Source: Fischerella sp. PCC 9431 (GTDB lineage Bacteria; Cyanobacteriota; Cyanobacteriia; Cyanobacteriales; Nostocaceae). Taken from it: 64,000 bases of DNA. Below the pieces are notes generated by a model. It was not told the DNA's origin and did no database searches. It worked only from the letters and a program-made list of their open reading frames with translations. The position numbers and the translations under genes are program-made. The stretch covers positions 126,184-190,183 of the forward strand of contig NZ_KE650771.1 of NCBI RefSeq assembly GCF_000447295.1, in the 5' to 3' direction. Of the stretch, positions 20,187 to 29,600 are shown piece after piece; positions within the stretch are counted from its first letter, which is position 1, and the number at the start of each line of letters is the position of its first letter.

Positions 20187-20873
20187 ATGAACAAAGATTT
20201 ATCAGATAATAGACTGAAAATTTTGTTGATAGATGGTCATGAAATGTGTCTGAGTGGAGTATTTCGCTTACTACACTCACAGTACCCACATGCAAAAATT
20301 GTGACAGCTAAAACTGCTGAAAATGTTTTCAATCAAATTTCGCTCCTAGAACCTGACATAGTTGTGATGGATATTCTTTTACCAGAAAAACAAGGAGTAA
20401 TCGCACGCATTAGTACGGGTATCCAATTACTCCAACAGATGCTTAATATGTATCCTAAGCTTAATGTTGTAGTTCAAAGCGAACATGTAAAAAAACTAGT
20501 GCGAATCAAATCTACAATTGACACACACAAAGGAGGTTTTACAATAGCTGATAAAAGTCTTTCTAGTAAAGAAATGCTCATCAGGGTCAGTTGGTCTTTA
20601 CAAGGACTAACCCATATCAAAGATATTCAGTCTATCTACTGCGAATTAGAAATTAAACCAGAATGCTTAAGACTGCTGACTCTAGCTTTTCAAGAAGGGT
20701 TACAAGATAAAGCGATCGCGGAAAATATCTGTGTATCAGAACGTATGGTGCGTCACTACTGGGATAAACTACAAGAAGCTTTAGAAATTGATTGTCATGA
20801 ATTAAAAAACCAAGGCAAAAATATTAGAATAATAACTCAAATTCGGGCAAGGGAAGCTGGCTTAATAGATTGA
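20187..20873 (+). CDS. NarL/FixJ-like response regulator
   Basis: 228 residues. Receiver domain about 11-145, with phosphoacceptor Asp62 in VVMDILLP and the conserved-Lys region ADKSLSSKEM. The usual acidic pair is altered to DG (Asp16, Gly17). The C-terminal helix-turn-helix is DKAIAENICVSERMVRHYW. An insertion between the phosphoacceptor and helix 3 (PEKQGVIARISTG) is shared with the paralogue at 54902-55579, so both belong to one cyanobacterial subfamily. No kinase lies adjacent here. The outer-membrane transporter gene downstream is a possible but unproved target. Confidence 0.85.
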   Translation: MNKDLSDNRLKILLIDGHEMCLSGVFRLLHSQYPHAKIVTAKTAENVFNQISLLEPDIVVMDILLPEKQGVIARISTGIQLLQQMLNMYPKLNVVVQSEHVKKLVRIKSTIDTHKGGFTIADKSLSSKEMLIRVSWSLQGLTHIKDIQSIYCELEIKPECLRLLTLAFQEGLQDKAIAENICVSERMVRHYWDKLQEALEIDCHELKNQGKNIRIITQIRAREAGLID

Positions 20874-21552
20874 AAAATTTTTGAATACTAGTAATTAATA
20901 TATAACTAGCAAAAATCAATTTTTTTGATTGTTCTGCTAATGGTTCTACTGGTTCAAAATCAGGGAACCATTATTTTTTGTTATGATTTTATGACTTATT
21001 TTTCGTAAGTTTAGATACTCAGTAAATAAATTTGTTTGAGCTTAAAACTATTCTCAAACCGGGTTTAGTAAAAAAAATTACGTTTATATATAATTATAAC
21101 GGTAATTTTAGTTACATTTATTTAACAAAATTTTTTGATGTAGTATGCTCTGTAAGTACTTGCAACTATACTCACTTTTAGTTTAAGCTTTGAAGCTAAT
21201 AAATCACTAGTATAAAAGATTATGTTGACTAATCAATTTTTTCTTGATGGCAAATAAGCATACTATCTTAAATAACAAAATTACGTAAATAAACTTAACT
21301 TATTTAGGTTAATGTTACGGTTTGATAAATGTATTTGAGTATAACAAAATAAAAGTAAATTAAGAAAATAATAATGATTATCAAAAGAATTAACACAAAG
21401 CCAACAATACTCGGTTTTTTATTCTAGAAATCACCCGCCCAAAAATAAATTTCTGGGCTAATAGCCAAAGTCCACTGAGAAGTAGACAAAAGATTTTTGG
21501 AGTTGTCTTGCGAAGACAGTAGCTCTAAGCTAAAAATTGTTTCACTCTTACC
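20874..21552. other. Long AT-rich spacer before the TpsB gene
   Basis: About 680 bp, mostly AT-rich, with a hairpin repeat at 21437-21530 immediately before the next start codon. No ORF of note. Any promoter for the transporter lies upstream of, or inside, the repeat. Confidence 0.6.
21437..21530. repeat. Degenerate copy of the dispersed multi-hairpin repeat
   Basis: gccc(a)/gggc hairpin (21437-21458), taatagc, a decayed agtccact/agtagac hairpin, tgtcttgcgaagaca (21505-21519), then gtagctctaagc. Same order of parts as the copies at 61-660, 1005-1119 and 5020-5131. It ends about 22 bases before the ATG of the transporter gene, so it lies in its 5' leader. Confidence 0.7.
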
Positions 21553-23349
21553 ATGTCCAGTAAAATTCAATTCCAATTAAATATGTATAAATACTGGTGT
21601 TGGTTGAGTGTCGTAATAATATTTAGTGCAACCCTAATCCAGCCACTAAAAGCCCAAGTTATTAAAACAACGCAAATACCAAACGACAAAATAGCTCAAG
21701 TTCCAAATACTATACCTGACCCTGGTAAACCTCCCTCAAATCAGCCTTTACCAGAACAGTCACCACTACCACCTCCAGAGGAACTATTACAACCCCCCGA
21801 TACAACAACTCCAACTCCATCACAACCAATCCCAAGCGGTGAAGTTCCTCCAACTATTGTAGTGAGAAAATTTAAAATCACAGGTAGTACGGTTTTTAGT
21901 CCTGAAGATTTTGACAAAATTACTAAACCTTTTACAAATCGCCCAATTACCTTTGCACAATTGTTCGAGCTTCGTTCAGAAATTACTCAACTTTATGTAA
22001 ACAAAGGATACATTACATCTGGGGCTTATATTCCCCCGCAAAAATTGCAGAATGGGGTAGTAGAAATTAAGGTTGTTGAGGGCGAACTAGAAGATATAAA
22101 AGTGACAGGCGCTCAAAAACTTAACCCGAAATATTTGCAAAGTCGTCTGGCTATTGCTACCAAAAAACCATTAAATAGCGATCGCTTATTAGAAGCATTG
22201 CAGGTATTACAACTTAATCCCTTAATTGAAAGCTTATCAGCAGAACTGTCTGCCGGCTCTCGTCCTGGTCAAAGTTTACTGGAAGTAAAAATCACAGAAG
22301 CCAATACTTTTGATGTCGGATTGATTTTGGATAATGGGCGATCGCCAGCTGTTGGCACTTTTCGTCGGCAAATACAAGTAAACGAAGCCAATCTGTTCGG
22401 ATGGGGCGATAGCATTAGTGCTGTTTATGCCAATACAGATGGGAGTAATGCTCTTGACTTAAATTATACACTGCCCATCAACCCCCACAATGGCACTTTG
22501 TCATTTAGCTATGGTTTTTCTGACAATCAAGTTATAGAAAGACCCTTTGATGTCCTTGACATTCAATCCAATTCTAATTATTACGAACTATCACTGCGTC
22601 AGCCCATACTACAAAAACCCACTCAAGAATTTATCTTAGGCATAACAGCAAGTCATCGTCGCAGTAAAGCCACATTTTTGGATGGTGAACTTCCTTTTCC
22701 AGGGACAGGTGCAGACGATGAGGGAAGAACACGAGTCACAGCTGTGCGCTTTTTTCAAGAATGGGTTTCTCGTGATACCCAGCAAGTATTTGCGATGCGT
22801 TCTCAATTAAGTGTCGGACTTGATCTTTTTGACGCTACCATCAATAAAACCTTCCCCGATAGTCGTTTTGTCGCTTGGAGAGGACAAGCACAGTGGGTGC
22901 GTTTATTGGGTCGTAACACTTTGTTAGTGCTACGAGGTGATGTACAACTGGCAGATAGACCACTCGTTCCCTTTGAACAAATTGGGATCGGAGGCTTAGA
23001 TTCCGTGCGCGGCTATCGTCAAGATGCTTTATTGACAGATAACGGTATTTTCGCATCTGCGGAAGTGCGAATTCCCGTGGTTCGCTTCTCAAGACCCAAC
23101 AACTTTTTGCAGGTGACTCCCTTTGTGGATTTTGGTAATGGTTGGAATGATTCTGGTAGATCGGACTTTGAAGTTGACCTCGATAGCAATACCTTGCTAT
23201 CTGTAGGATTAGGACTGCGCCTAGAACTCGAAGACAATCTCACCGCCCGCCTCAATTGGGGTATTCCTTTAATTTCAGTGAGTTCCCAGGATAAAGACTC
23301 TTTGCAAGAAAACGGTTTGTACTTTTCCATCATTGTCAATCCTTTTTGA
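21553..23349 (+). CDS. Two-partner secretion outer-membrane transporter (ShlB/FhaC/TpsB family)
   Basis: 598 residues. Signal peptide to about residue 35, a Pro-rich linker (about 55-98), POTRA domains (VVRKFKITGSTVF from about 101, then FVEGELEDIKVTGA-like text near 176), and a 16-strand-type Omp85 barrel ending in Phe. The VRGYRQ motif at 485-488 is the conserved L6 loop tip. The family exports large TpsA proteins with haemagglutinin-type repeats across the outer membrane. No TpsA gene lies in the window, so the partner must be elsewhere. It follows a NarL-type regulator. Confidence 0.92.
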   Translation: MSSKIQFQLNMYKYWCWLSVVIIFSATLIQPLKAQVIKTTQIPNDKIAQVPNTIPDPGKPPSNQPLPEQSPLPPPEELLQPPDTTTPTPSQPIPSGEVPPTIVVRKFKITGSTVFSPEDFDKITKPFTNRPITFAQLFELRSEITQLYVNKGYITSGAYIPPQKLQNGVVEIKVVEGELEDIKVTGAQKLNPKYLQSRLAIATKKPLNSDRLLEALQVLQLNPLIESLSAELSAGSRPGQSLLEVKITEANTFDVGLILDNGRSPAVGTFRRQIQVNEANLFGWGDSISAVYANTDGSNALDLNYTLPINPHNGTLSFSYGFSDNQVIERPFDVLDIQSNSNYYELSLRQPILQKPTQEFILGITASHRRSKATFLDGELPFPGTGADDEGRTRVTAVRFFQEWVSRDTQQVFAMRSQLSVGLDLFDATINKTFPDSRFVAWRGQAQWVRLLGRNTLLVLRGDVQLADRPLVPFEQIGIGGLDSVRGYRQDALLTDNGIFASAEVRIPVVRFSRPNNFLQVTPFVDFGNGWNDSGRSDFEVDLDSNTLLSVGLGLRLELEDNLTARLNWGIPLISVSSQDKDSLQENGLYFSIIVNPF

Positions 23350-23439
23350 GCATAATGGAAAATTTGGGTGTAAGGGTGTAAGAAAAAACAAGAATTTTTC
23401 TTAAATTTCGTATCCATGAACTATACCTAATATATTCCT

Positions 23440-23520
23440 ATATTGCTACACCCCTACACTCCCATACCCCTATACCCCTACGCCCCTATACCCCTACACG
23501 CCTACACACCTATACTCTAC
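23440..23520. repeat. Tandem CCCCTA(C/T)A-type repeats
   Basis: About eight degenerate 8-9 bp units (cccctacac, cccctata, cgcctaca) fill the space between convergent tpsB and M50-like genes. The array runs into the last codons and stop of the leftward gene. Confidence 0.85.
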
Positions 23521-24259
23521 GATAAGCAAGGCGGAGACTCTGGACAAGAATAATTAAAGATGCGATCGCCATCACAGCTCCCCAAAACCAGTAAGGTAAA
23601 AATAATTGTTGCTGAATTTGGGCAGTATCAGATATCCCTAAAGGCCCTGCACTATAGCTAAATAAATAATCAAGTTGGTGATAGGTACTCACACATGCTT
23701 GTACGCCCAAAAATTGTATAGCAAATCCCTGCATCCAACGTGGTGCTTTGAGACCAATACCGAGAATAATTAAACCTAATAAGGGAATTGCCACTAATCC
23801 AAATAGGGATCTAACCCAAATTGCCGTTGATAATAGTAAAAAGCCACCTAATATTTTTAAACTCCACGAAGCAGTTTTGAAACTACGGGAAGCCAAAATT
23901 AAAGCCGCGCCAGCAATCGGTGGTCCCATTGGCCCAGCTGCTGCAACTAAAGCACGACCAAGAGGCCCTAGTAATAAACTGCCACTGTAGCTATAAGATG
24001 CGACCCCGGAGCCATTGGAAAAAATCAGTAATTGTTGAAAGTTTCCTCCCAAAATTAGAGCCATCAAGCCATGACTCATTTCATGAAACCAAGTCGCTAG
24101 GATCGTAAATGGGTATAAAATATACTCGCCGATTGGGACTTGCCACAGGATGATTGTTGCGATCGCTGCTGTGATCAGCCAGGTAAGCCCCATGCGTTCA
24201 ACCTCTGGTGGAGCTTCGTTAGCTAATAAAGGTTGATGTTGCTTATTTGATTCCCTCAT
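23510..24259 (-). CDS. M50-like membrane zinc metalloprotease
   Basis: 249 residues. The HEMSHGLMALILGG segment near residue 60 holds the HExxH zinc motif inside a membrane helix, as in site-2 protease relatives. Six or more membrane helices follow, with GPLGRALVAAAGPMGPP around 100. The downstream D-x-x-P-G-type third ligand is not obvious; this matches the M50B-like subfamily of small cyanobacterial proteins. No PDZ domain. Substrate unknown. Start 24259 has an AAGGAAAA ribosome-binding site about nine bases upstream. Confidence 0.78.
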   Translation of the reverse strand: MRESNKQHQPLLANEAPPEVERMGLTWLITAAIATIILWQVPIGEYILYPFTILATWFHEMSHGLMALILGGNFQQLLIFSNGSGVASYSYSGSLLLGPLGRALVAAAGPMGPPIAGAALILASRSFKTASWSLKILGGFLLLSTAIWVRSLFGLVAIPLLGLIILGIGLKAPRWMQGFAIQFLGVQACVSTYHQLDYLFSYSAGPLGISDTAQIQQQLFLPYWFWGAVMAIASLIILVQSLRLAYRRV

Positions 24260-24334
24260 GGGTTATTTTCCTTGGGTAGTGATCCCAAAAGCAGAAGTTG
24301 CTTTTTTATCTATCCTAGCTGCTGCGTGGAAGTA

Positions 24335-24470
24335 GGGAATTGGGCATTGGGCATTGGGCATTAGTTATTCTCCCTGCACCCTGCACCCTACTCCCTGCTC
24401 CCTGCTCCCTTGTCCCCCTTGTCTCCTCACTCTTCCTTGTCCCCGATCCCCGATCCCCGATCCCTTACCT
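24335..24470. repeat. G/C-rich short tandem repeats
   Basis: attgggc repeats, then accctgc / ctccctg / cccgatc repeats. This is the same class as the arrays at 27770-27900, 42895-42935, 46447-46609 and 63100-63140. Confidence 0.85.
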
Positions 24471-24815
24471 ACCAACTACTATTTGCGACTGTGTAACTGT
24501 TGCTGTTGTCGATACTTCTAAATGGATTTGAATTTGGGGGCCGGAACTAGCCAAGCGGAGGATAAGCCCATCGGTAACTGGCACTCTTGCAATTGCTTGC
24601 CCATCTACATAAGTTCCATTCGTACCTAAATTGACGATTTCCCAACCATTATCCACTCGTCTGACTTCTATGTGGTGACGAGAAACCACAGCACTATAGA
24701 TAACAACATGATTATCCGCTGCTCGTCCGATAAAAATGGCTGGTTCGTCGTCTGCAAAAGTCCAACTTTGGGTTGGAATGGGTTGTATTGTGTGCAAGAG
24801 TGTAAGCGTAATCAC
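24465..24815 (-). CDS. Single FHA-domain protein
   Basis: 116 residues, essentially one forkhead-associated domain: FIGRAADNHVVI (about 28-39), SRHHIEV (about 45-51) and GTNGTYVDG (about 63-71) are the phosphothreonine-binding loops. It probably reads Ser/Thr phosphorylation and acts as an adaptor. It starts 42 bp after the end of the zinc-ribbon FHA gene on the same strand, so the two are probably co-transcribed. The stop codon adjoins a repeat array. Confidence 0.88.
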   Translation of the reverse strand: MITLTLLHTIQPIPTQSWTFADDEPAIFIGRAADNHVVIYSAVVSRHHIEVRRVDNGWEIVNLGTNGTYVDGQAIARVPVTDGLILRLASSGPQIQIHLEVSTTATVTQSQIVVGR

Positions 24816-24857
24816 GTGCTGGGCTTGTATAAATTAACCTCCACTATAGCTGACCCT

Positions 24858-25802
24858 TTAGGAGATTTGAAAGATGAATGTCACCAGATCTCCTTTGCCT
24901 AAGCTGATGCGATCGCCTGGTCTTAAGCGATGTCTGTTTCCAGGTAACAAGGGCAAATTATTAATGTAAGTGCCATTAGAACTGCCAACATCTTCAATAT
25001 AGTAAGCGTCTCCCTCTACACGAATATCTGAGTGTATCCGTGAAACAATTTCTGAGTTGGGAAAGCCAGAAACATCCACATCAGGTGGAATCCGGTCATT
25101 AGGCTTACCGATATGAATTACAGAAAGGTTTTGTGGTAGTTCAATTTGCCTATCGCTTTGAACGTGGACAAGCCGTGCAGTTACTTGCTGTAATTGCGTT
25201 CTCGAAGCAGCAGGTGGTGATACGGGTTGTGGCGGTGGTGCTGGCACGGGTTGTGGTGCTGGCTCGCTTTCATTTTCGCTCTCGCTCTCACTCTCACTTT
25301 CTATTTCAGGCACTGGACTCTCTTCTTCGGCAACTACTGGTGGTGGGGCTGCAACGGTTGGAGGTGGCACTGAGGCTGGAGGTTCTGGAGGTGCTGGAGG
25401 TGGAGAGGGACTAGTTTCCTCAGCATTAAAAGCAGGAATTGGGGGTGGTGGTGGGCTACTTTCTCCTGAAGGAAATGCTACAGCTGTTGGTGGTAAGGGT
25501 GGGGAGTCAGGCGTAGTGTAGCTAGCAGATCCACTCACTGATGCAGGTTGCGGTTGTACAAGTGGATCAGGTGTAACTAACGGTTCTGCTTCCACAGGAA
25601 TGTCAGGTGCTACAGTTGCTGCTACTGGTGTTGCGTTACCTGTACGCAGGTGATAGCCACACTGTCCACAAAAAGAAGCATCTGCCTGCACGGTTGCCCC
25701 ACAACTAGGACAGTTAGTAGTCGCTGGTAACGGGGTATAGCAAGCTTCACACTGGGTAGCGCCATCAGGGTTGTGGTGATTGCAGTTAGGGCAGACGATC
25801 AT
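24858..25802 (-). CDS. Double zinc-ribbon protein with FHA domain
   Basis: 314 residues. Two zinc ribbons: CPNC..CEAC (Cys4, 7, 18, 21) and CPSC..CGQC (about 33-50). A long Pro/Ala/Val-rich linker with a Ser-Glu run (SESESESENESE) occupies about 55-205. The C-terminal FHA domain (about 211-314) has IHIGKPNDR, SRIHSDI and GSSNGTYIN, so phosphothreonine binding looks intact. It is likely a scaffold in Ser/Thr-kinase signalling. First gene of a two-gene unit with the small FHA protein. Confidence 0.88.
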   Translation of the reverse strand: MIVCPNCNHHNPDGATQCEACYTPLPATTNCPSCGATVQADASFCGQCGYHLRTGNATPVAATVAPDIPVEAEPLVTPDPLVQPQPASVSGSASYTTPDSPPLPPTAVAFPSGESSPPPPPIPAFNAEETSPSPPPAPPEPPASVPPPTVAAPPPVVAEEESPVPEIESESESESENESEPAPQPVPAPPPQPVSPPAASRTQLQQVTARLVHVQSDRQIELPQNLSVIHIGKPNDRIPPDVDVSGFPNSEIVSRIHSDIRVEGDAYYIEDVGSSNGTYINNLPLLPGNRHRLRPGDRISLGKGDLVTFIFQIS

Positions 25803-25889
25803 GGAAATTAAACCTTTGTTTTAGGTCATCGTACAATAGTGCTGGCAAGCAGAGGCACAACTCTCTAGCTTTCGATTTTAACAAGTACT

Positions 25890-25995
25890 TCAATTCAGTT
25901 ATCAGTTATCAGCTATCAGTTATCAGTTATTAGTAACTAGATTATTCTTAATGTTGGTAACTGTTCACTGTTCACTGTTCACTGTTTACTGTTCA
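25890..25995. repeat. AGTTATC / TGTTCAC heptamer arrays
   Basis: Tandem (cagttat) then (tgttcac) heptamers. The second array supplies the stop codon and final residues (Glu-Gln) of the 6-phosphogluconolactonase gene. Confidence 0.85.
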
Positions 25996-26699
25996 CCTGC
26001 TGCTGCATCCAGTAGCCACCACAGTTCTCCTTCCGGTTGAATGAGGCGGGATGGATAAGTAGAATTATCTGCTTCTGGTGCGAAAACTTGAGCAAGGGCT
26101 GATTTTTTGTTTGCACCAGCAACAACGAAAATAACGCATCTGGCTGCATTAATAAATGGATAGGTAAAAGTAATGCGAGGATTACCATCTTTGTTGCCTA
26201 CGGTAATGAGGCGATCGCGTACTTTGAGTGCTTCTGTGTGTGGAAACAAAGAAGCTGTATGTGCATCATCACCCATTCCAAGCAAAATCACATCCAAAGC
26301 CGGAAATTCTCCAGGTGAAGAGTGAAAAAACTCTTGTATTTCCTTTTCGTGTTTAGCCGCAGATACTGCTGGATCACCTTCAGTGGTAGGTACAGCATGA
26401 ATGTTAGCTGCTGGGATGTTGACGCGATCTAACCAAGCACGACGTGCCATACCTTCATTACTATCTGGATGATTGGGCGGAACATAACGCTCATCCCCCC
26501 AAAATACATGAATTTTATCCCAAGGGAGATTTTGAGTGGCGATCGCTTCGTACAACGGCTTGGGTGTACTTCCGCCAGACAAGGCAATGGTAAATTTTCC
26601 TCGCTGTTCAATAGCAGCCTGAATTTGCGAGAGGATCAATTCTTGAGCTCGCGCTATCAAAGCTGTTTGATCTGGTAAAACCTCAATTTTTCTCTTCAT
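25986..26699 (-). CDS. pgl: 6-phosphogluconolactonase
   Basis: 237 residues, family length. IALSGGSTPKPLYEAI (about 38-53) is the phosphate-binding loop. VFWGDERYVPPNHPDSN (about 66-82) is the signature. LLGMGDDAHTASLFPH (about 138-153) contains the catalytic His and Asp region. It hydrolyses 6-phosphogluconolactone in the oxidative pentose phosphate pathway, important at night and in heterocysts. It is not next to zwf or gnd here. Its last two codons and stop lie in a heptamer repeat. Confidence 0.93.
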   Translation of the reverse strand: MKRKIEVLPDQTALIARAQELILSQIQAAIEQRGKFTIALSGGSTPKPLYEAIATQNLPWDKIHVFWGDERYVPPNHPDSNEGMARRAWLDRVNIPAANIHAVPTTEGDPAVSAAKHEKEIQEFFHSSPGEFPALDVILLGMGDDAHTASLFPHTEALKVRDRLITVGNKDGNPRITFTYPFINAARCVIFVVAGANKKSALAQVFAPEADNSTYPSRLIQPEGELWWLLDAAAGEQ

Positions 26700-26884
26700 C
26701 GCTTCCTCATTATATTGGCGACTTCCAGCATTACCATATCGAAATTACTGACTTTGTAAAGCCAAGGTCAAATTACCAAGCTTTGGATTTTGGACTCTGG
26801 ACTTCAGACAGCAGATAACACTTGTTTATTCAAACCAATTACGGCAATTTAATAAAATCTTGCCGAATCTTAATAAAAATCATC

Positions 26885-26950
26885 AGTAACAATGACAGTT
26901 GACAGTTAAGAGTTAACAGTTATCAGTTTTTTACTGTACACTGATCACTG
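26885..26950. repeat. ACAGTTA / TGATCAC heptamer array
   Basis: Degenerate tandem heptamers between pgl and rph; the array reaches the rph stop codon. Confidence 0.75.
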
Positions 26951-27682
26951 ATATATCTGATGCCAATCAGCGATCACTTCTCGTTGACTAGCTAATAAAT
27001 TTTGAATTCCTTTTTCAGCAAAATCTAACAGTTGATTGAGCTGGGTACGGCTAAAACAGCCTTCTTCCGCAGTTCCTTGGACTTCAATGATTCCCAAGTG
27101 CTGATTCATCACCACGTTAAAATCTACTGTGGCAGCAACATCTTCAACATAATTCAAATCTAAAAAAGGCTCTTCCTGTAGTAATCCTACAGAAACAGCT
27201 GCTACTTGTCCCACCAGAGGCGATCGCTCTAAAACTCCCTGCTGCAATAATTTAGAAATAGCATGTGCCAGAGCTACAAACCCACCTGTAATTGCTGTTG
27301 TTCTGGTACCAGCATCTGCTTGCAAAACATCTGCATCTATAGTCAGCGTACGTTCTCCCAACAGTTCTAAATCTACTGCTGCTCGTAAACTACGCCCAAT
27401 TAAACGTTGAATTTCCTGAGTTCGTCCAGACAACTTCAAAAATTCTCGTTCTTGTCTTTGTTGAGTAGCGGTTGGTAACATACGGTACTCAGCAGTCAGC
27501 CAACCTCTGCCAGTACCAGCAAGAAACTTAGGGACTCCTTCAATCACACTGACGGTACATAGGACTTTAGTCTCGCCAGAACTTGCTAGAACAGAACCAT
27601 AGGCAAAGCGAGTAAAATCTTGATAGAAGGTAACAGGACGCAGTTCGTAAGGTTTTCGACCGTCTGGACGCTGCCAAACCAT
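26945..27682 (-). CDS. rph: Ribonuclease PH
   Basis: 245 residues. [13 protein letters not shown] (5-17) is the N-terminal signature. [14 protein letters not shown] (about 59-72) and the arginines around [17 protein letters not shown] (about 85-101) form the phosphate and RNA site. [19 protein letters not shown] (about 118-136) is the core. It performs phosphorolytic trimming of tRNA 3' ends. Standalone, in the same direction as pgl and the adenylate kinase-like gene but separated by repeat arrays, so co-transcription is doubtful. Confidence 0.95.
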   Translation of the reverse strand: MVWQRPDGRKPYELRPVTFYQDFTRFAYGSVLASSGETKVLCTVSVIEGVPKFLAGTGRGWLTAEYRMLPTATQQRQEREFLKLSGRTQEIQRLIGRSLRAAVDLELLGERTLTIDADVLQADAGTRTTAITGGFVALAHAISKLLQQGVLERSPLVGQVAAVSVGLLQEEPFLDLNYVEDVAATVDFNVVMNQHLGIIEVQGTAEEGCFSRTQLNQLLDFAEKGIQNLLASQREVIADWHQIYQ

Positions 27683-27769
27683 TGCAGTAGCCTCAAATTT
27701 GATCAGACACTGCCTTCAGAGTATCGTTTTAACTCCCAGTTTCAGGAAATTTAAACAACTATCTAAGGA

Positions 27770-27900
27770 TTGGGGAAAGGGGATCGGGGATTGGGGAGCG
27801 GGGAACGGGGACAAGGGAGCAGGGAGCAGGGAGAATAACCAATGCCCGATGCCCGATGCCCGATCCCCTTTCCCCTTTCCCCTTTCCCCGATCCCTGAAA
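27770..27900. repeat. G-rich then complementary C-rich repeat array
   Basis: ggggatt/ggggaac/gggagca units are followed by cccgatg/cccgatc/cccttt units; the two halves could pair into a long hairpin. It lies between rph and the adenylate kinase-like gene. Confidence 0.85.
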
Positions 27901-28461
27901 TTAACAAACAGAGAGCAGGTTCATGATAGTGTGTAGTACCATCTCTGGGGATTGGTCGCCGTTAATGGTTAGGAGGCGACGGCGACGATCATAATATTCT
28001 AGGATGGGAATGGTGCGATCGTAGAATAATTCAACACGACGTTGGACAATTTCTGGTTGATCATCTGGAAGAGAACGCCCTAAAGCACGACTAACCATAA
28101 CTGCTTGTGGTACTTGTAGATAAATTGCCCAGGTTAATTGTTGCCCTAACTCATCCAACAAAAAATCTAGTTCTTCTGCTTGAAACGCTGTCCGAGGATA
28201 ACCTTCTAACACCCAACCACGGTTAGCATCAGGCTGCTTGAGTTGATTCAAGATGAATTCAATAATCACCTCATCTGGTACTAGTTCCCCTGTTGCTATG
28301 TATGGTTGTGCAAGGCGACCTAAGTTGCTAAAGTTAGCAATTGCTTGACGCAATAGTTCACCTGTGGAAATCAAAGGAATTTCAAGTTGACTACACAGCT
28401 TTTGGGCTTGTGTACTTTTTCCGGCTCCTGAACCTCCTAGAATAACTAATTTTACAACCAT
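27901..28461 (-). CDS. Adenylate kinase-family nucleoside monophosphate kinase, short form
   Basis: 186 residues. Walker A ILGGSGAGKSTQAQ (7-20), the NMP-binding part with ISTGELLRQAI (about 31-41), and the LEGYPRTAFQAEELD region (about 83-97) in place of the usual DGFPR. The LID is short (GRSLPDD), as in short-type kinases. Adk is normally encoded in the ribosomal-protein cluster next to secY, so this may be a second, specialised paralogue. GYPR instead of GFPR is conservative, so activity is plausible. Confidence 0.85.
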   Translation of the reverse strand: MVVKLVILGGSGAGKSTQAQKLCSQLEIPLISTGELLRQAIANFSNLGRLAQPYIATGELVPDEVIIEFILNQLKQPDANRGWVLEGYPRTAFQAEELDFLLDELGQQLTWAIYLQVPQAVMVSRALGRSLPDDQPEIVQRRVELFYDRTIPILEYYDRRRRLLTINGDQSPEMVLHTIMNLLSVC

Positions 28462-28816
28462 AAACTCTTAGTCCTGTCAATTTCACAATTGTCTTAAGTC
28501 TGTTTTGCCGGGTTAAAAAAATTAATATCCGAAGTATTCAGAAGTTTATCGGGATATTTCAGAGATTTTGCCTATTTTTTTCTTTGATTTAAATTGAAAA
28601 ATTAGTGTTTTAATTTTTACTAATAAATTCATAAGCAAAATCATAATTTAAATCTTCATAAACCTTGACTTGAGTACAGAGGTAGTGTTTGACTAAGAAT
28701 GCAACTTGGCAAATGCACTACACATCTTAAAAATAGTTTGATTATACAGGCAGACTTACTAGAATAAACCTCAGCGAAAACTCCTTATTGTATTGTATTT
28801 TTTTTAATACTCAACT
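28462..28816. other. Spacer between divergent genes
   Basis: AT-rich; contains ttgacttgag and ttgactaag boxes near 28660-28700 that could be -35 elements for the rightward gene, but no clear -10 partner. No repeat or ORF recognised. Confidence 0.4.
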
Positions 28817-29353
28817 ATGGTTGCCCAGCTAGAAAACCTCAACGGAAATTTGACACTTGATCTACCATACTCAATAGAGGGACTCGTACAAGTTTTCACG
28901 AGTACCCATCGTACCTTTTTTACTAATGTTATGGCTCAGGCACTGAGAATAGCTGGTCAAGGTACGCCAGTTTTAGTAGTGCAATTTCTCAAAGGAGGCA
29001 TTAATCAAGGGCATGAACGCCCAATCAGGTTGGGACAAAATTTAGATTGGATTCGCTGCGACTTGCCTCGTTGTATCGATACACCACACCTCGACGAAAG
29101 CGAAGCACAAGCCTTACAAAAGTTGTGGCAACATACACAAAACGTTGTATGTGAAGCTAAGTATTCTCTCGTTGTCTTGGATGAGTTAAGTTTAGCGATT
29201 AACTTTAATTTGATTCCTGAAACGGAGGTTTTAGCCTTTTTGGCAAAACGTCCGGCTCATGTCGATATCATTCTCACAGGACCGGATATGCCCAAGTCGA
29301 TTCTAGAGGTAGCAGATCAAATCACAGAAATCCGTCGCAGTCATCAGCCTTGA
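28817..29353 (+). CDS. CobO/BtuR-like protein lacking the P-loop
   Basis: 178 residues. The fold markers of cob(I)yrinic acid a,c-diamide adenosyltransferase are present: ALRIAGQGTPVLVVQFLKGG (about 42-61), SLVVLDELSLAINFNLI (about 117-133) and DIILTGPDMP (about 151-160). The GNGKGKTT Walker A expected before ALRIAG is replaced by FTSTHRTFFTNVMA, so canonical ATP binding looks lost. The Walker B Asp-Glu is kept. Annotation as an adenosyltransferase is therefore doubtful; it may be a regulatory or divergent paralogue. No cobalamin genes adjoin it; cobU is 34 kb away. Confidence 0.75.
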   Translation: MVAQLENLNGNLTLDLPYSIEGLVQVFTSTHRTFFTNVMAQALRIAGQGTPVLVVQFLKGGINQGHERPIRLGQNLDWIRCDLPRCIDTPHLDESEAQALQKLWQHTQNVVCEAKYSLVVLDELSLAINFNLIPETEVLAFLAKRPAHVDIILTGPDMPKSILEVADQITEIRRSHQP

Positions 29354-29600
29354 GGGGATTGAAGCTAAATATCTTCAGTAAATATGGTGTGTTTTTCTGT
29401 TTCTGAAGACGGTTTGCTCGATTATCAGGAGACCTTGAACAGCTGAGAAAATTATTGACAAAGCAAGGCCAGATATTTAGTAACACCAACTAGAGGTGAG
29501 CAAGTAGGTTAGATCAAATTTTAATTAAAGATGGTTGACCTTTTGAAGAAACAGTAATTGCTATATTCTTAAAGTTCGATTCTTACAGCATAGGTCAAGC

